NCBI GenBank assembly: GCA_910579865.1 | Contig: CAJTXA010000004.1 | Span: 128,917 to 192,916, forward strand | Source of the DNA: an uncultured Lachnospiraceae bacterium | Lineage (GTDB): Bacteria; Bacillota; Clostridia; Lachnospirales; Lachnospiraceae | Direction: 5' to 3' | DNA: 64,000 nt | Shown: piece by piece, positions 63,571 through 64,000 of the stretch | Position numbering within the stretch: the first letter of the stretch is position 1 | Layout of the letters: each line of letters opens with the position of its first letter | Notes under the pieces: generated by a model | Database searches by the model: none | What the model was told of the DNA's origin: nothing | The model's input: only the letters and a program-made list of their open reading frames with translations | Position numbers and translations under genes: made by a program

Positions 63571-63766
63571 GTGGGAAACCATAGAGTCAAAGGCGGCTGC
63601 CCTCTTTTTCGGAGGGACAAGCTATTCATTGTTGCCCTTGTGAGTTTGTGCTATCAAATTTTCAGGGGACGAAAATAGCCGCCACTACTACCAATAGTTG
63701 ACGGCTGTTACTTTGTAACACGTTAATGTTATTGTGAGGGTAGCCACTTCTATGGCTTTCCCTTTT
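63571..63766 (+). ncRNA. Candidate structured RNA of about 195 bases
   Basis: A transcript bounded by the promoter above and a terminator (GGG-T-AGCCA at 63738-63746 against TGGCT-TT-CCC at 63753-63762, then TTTT). Inside: GGCGGCT at 63592-63598 pairs long-range with AGCCGCC at 63677-63683, enclosing CCCTC/GAGGG at 63600-63616; then TGTTAC/GTAACA at 63706-63720. It is GC-rich against its surroundings. The only frames are short, with one of 35 codons from a GTG at 63571. I do not recognise the RNA; a type I antitoxin or element-encoded regulator are options. Confidence 0.55.
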
Positions 63767-63779
63767 GTATTTTCAATAT

Positions 63780-64000
63780 AACATATCTGGCAGCAGAACG
63801 CAAGAGAAAAAAGAAAGTTTTCACGACAAACGCATGAGTAAATAAAATGTGAACAAAGTACGCCATTATCCTTTCAGGTAATTGTTGATGGTTTCTCAAT
63901 ATGGCAGCTCGGTAAGTTCCTAGCCGCCCAGATACCCTATGTTTTCTATTATGGTTTCAGAATTGAATTCCTCACTTGTTTTTCTCATGCTGCTGATGTA
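63780..64000. other. Right-edge sequence without a supported gene
   Basis: About 220 bases. Short minus-strand peptide segments are broken by stop codons, as expected of eroded element DNA. No intact gene or attachment site could be defined before the window ends. Confidence 0.4.

Overview
The window looks like chromosomal DNA of a motile, low-GC, anaerobic member of the Firmicutes, most likely class Clostridia and close to Lachnospiraceae. The grounds are A/T-rich codon use, strong AGGAGG-type ribosome binding sites, a flagellar/chemotaxis operon that runs directly into rpsB-tsf, CheC/CheD-type adaptation proteins, a PPi-type phosphofructokinase and a GH3 enzyme of the xylosidase/glucosidase type. 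No rRNA or tRNA gene and no CRISPR array was seen.

Layout. (1) 1-14970: the distal part of the fla/che operon, flhA-flhF-flhG-PilZ-cheB-(degenerate cheA copy)-cheA-cheW-cheC-cheD-small membrane protein-fliA-DUF342 protein-three accessory genes, closed by a terminator shared with a convergent small gene. (2) 15500-17600: rpsB and tsf with their own promoter and a structured leader. (3) 17640-23440: an accessory strip with a brnTA toxin-antitoxin pair, a 1141-residue HTH plus phospholipase-D-like protein that resembles defence proteins, and a MarR/TSUP exporter pair. (4) 23450-33020: a hybrid sensor kinase on the minus strand, a DUF3737 protein, PPi-phosphofructokinase, a stand-alone flagellin, rplJ-rplL behind a clear L10 leader, a lipoprotein serpin and a cell-wall amidase. 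(5) 33200-46550: an ABC/FtsX exporter with a huge coiled-coil, a chemoreceptor, a GH3 glycosidase, a DNA methyltransferase, a three-gene ABC uptake system, an SDR reductase and a thioredoxin-reductase-like flavoprotein. (6) 46550-52070: a cluster of seven DnaA-box-like 9-mers, then hpf, secA, prfB (with its programmed frameshift) and a second cheW.

(7) 52178-62310 is the most unusual region. Eight co-directional genes form a compact unit that I cannot match to a described system: an HTH-like protein, a propeller-like repeat protein, two paralogous coiled-coil proteins (the first membrane-anchored) with a shared C-terminal domain that may be GrpE-like, an Hsp70/actin-fold ATPase, a Ycf46-like AAA+ ATPase, and two membrane proteins. 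The content suggests an ATP-driven chaperone/unfoldase machine that works at the membrane.

(8) 62390-64000 is the eroded edge of an integrative element: a deletion-fused ERCC4-nuclease remnant, a small mobile-element protein, and a well-bounded but unidentified structured transcript (promoter, hairpins, terminator).

How the genes work together: FlhA, FlhF and FlhG build and place flagella; CheA, CheW, CheB, CheC and CheD with the chemoreceptor steer them; the PilZ protein can couple motility to cyclic-di-GMP; FliA transcribes late genes. Neither cheR nor cheY is in the window. Start sites were chosen by Shine-Dalgarno spacing and often differ from the longest open frame.
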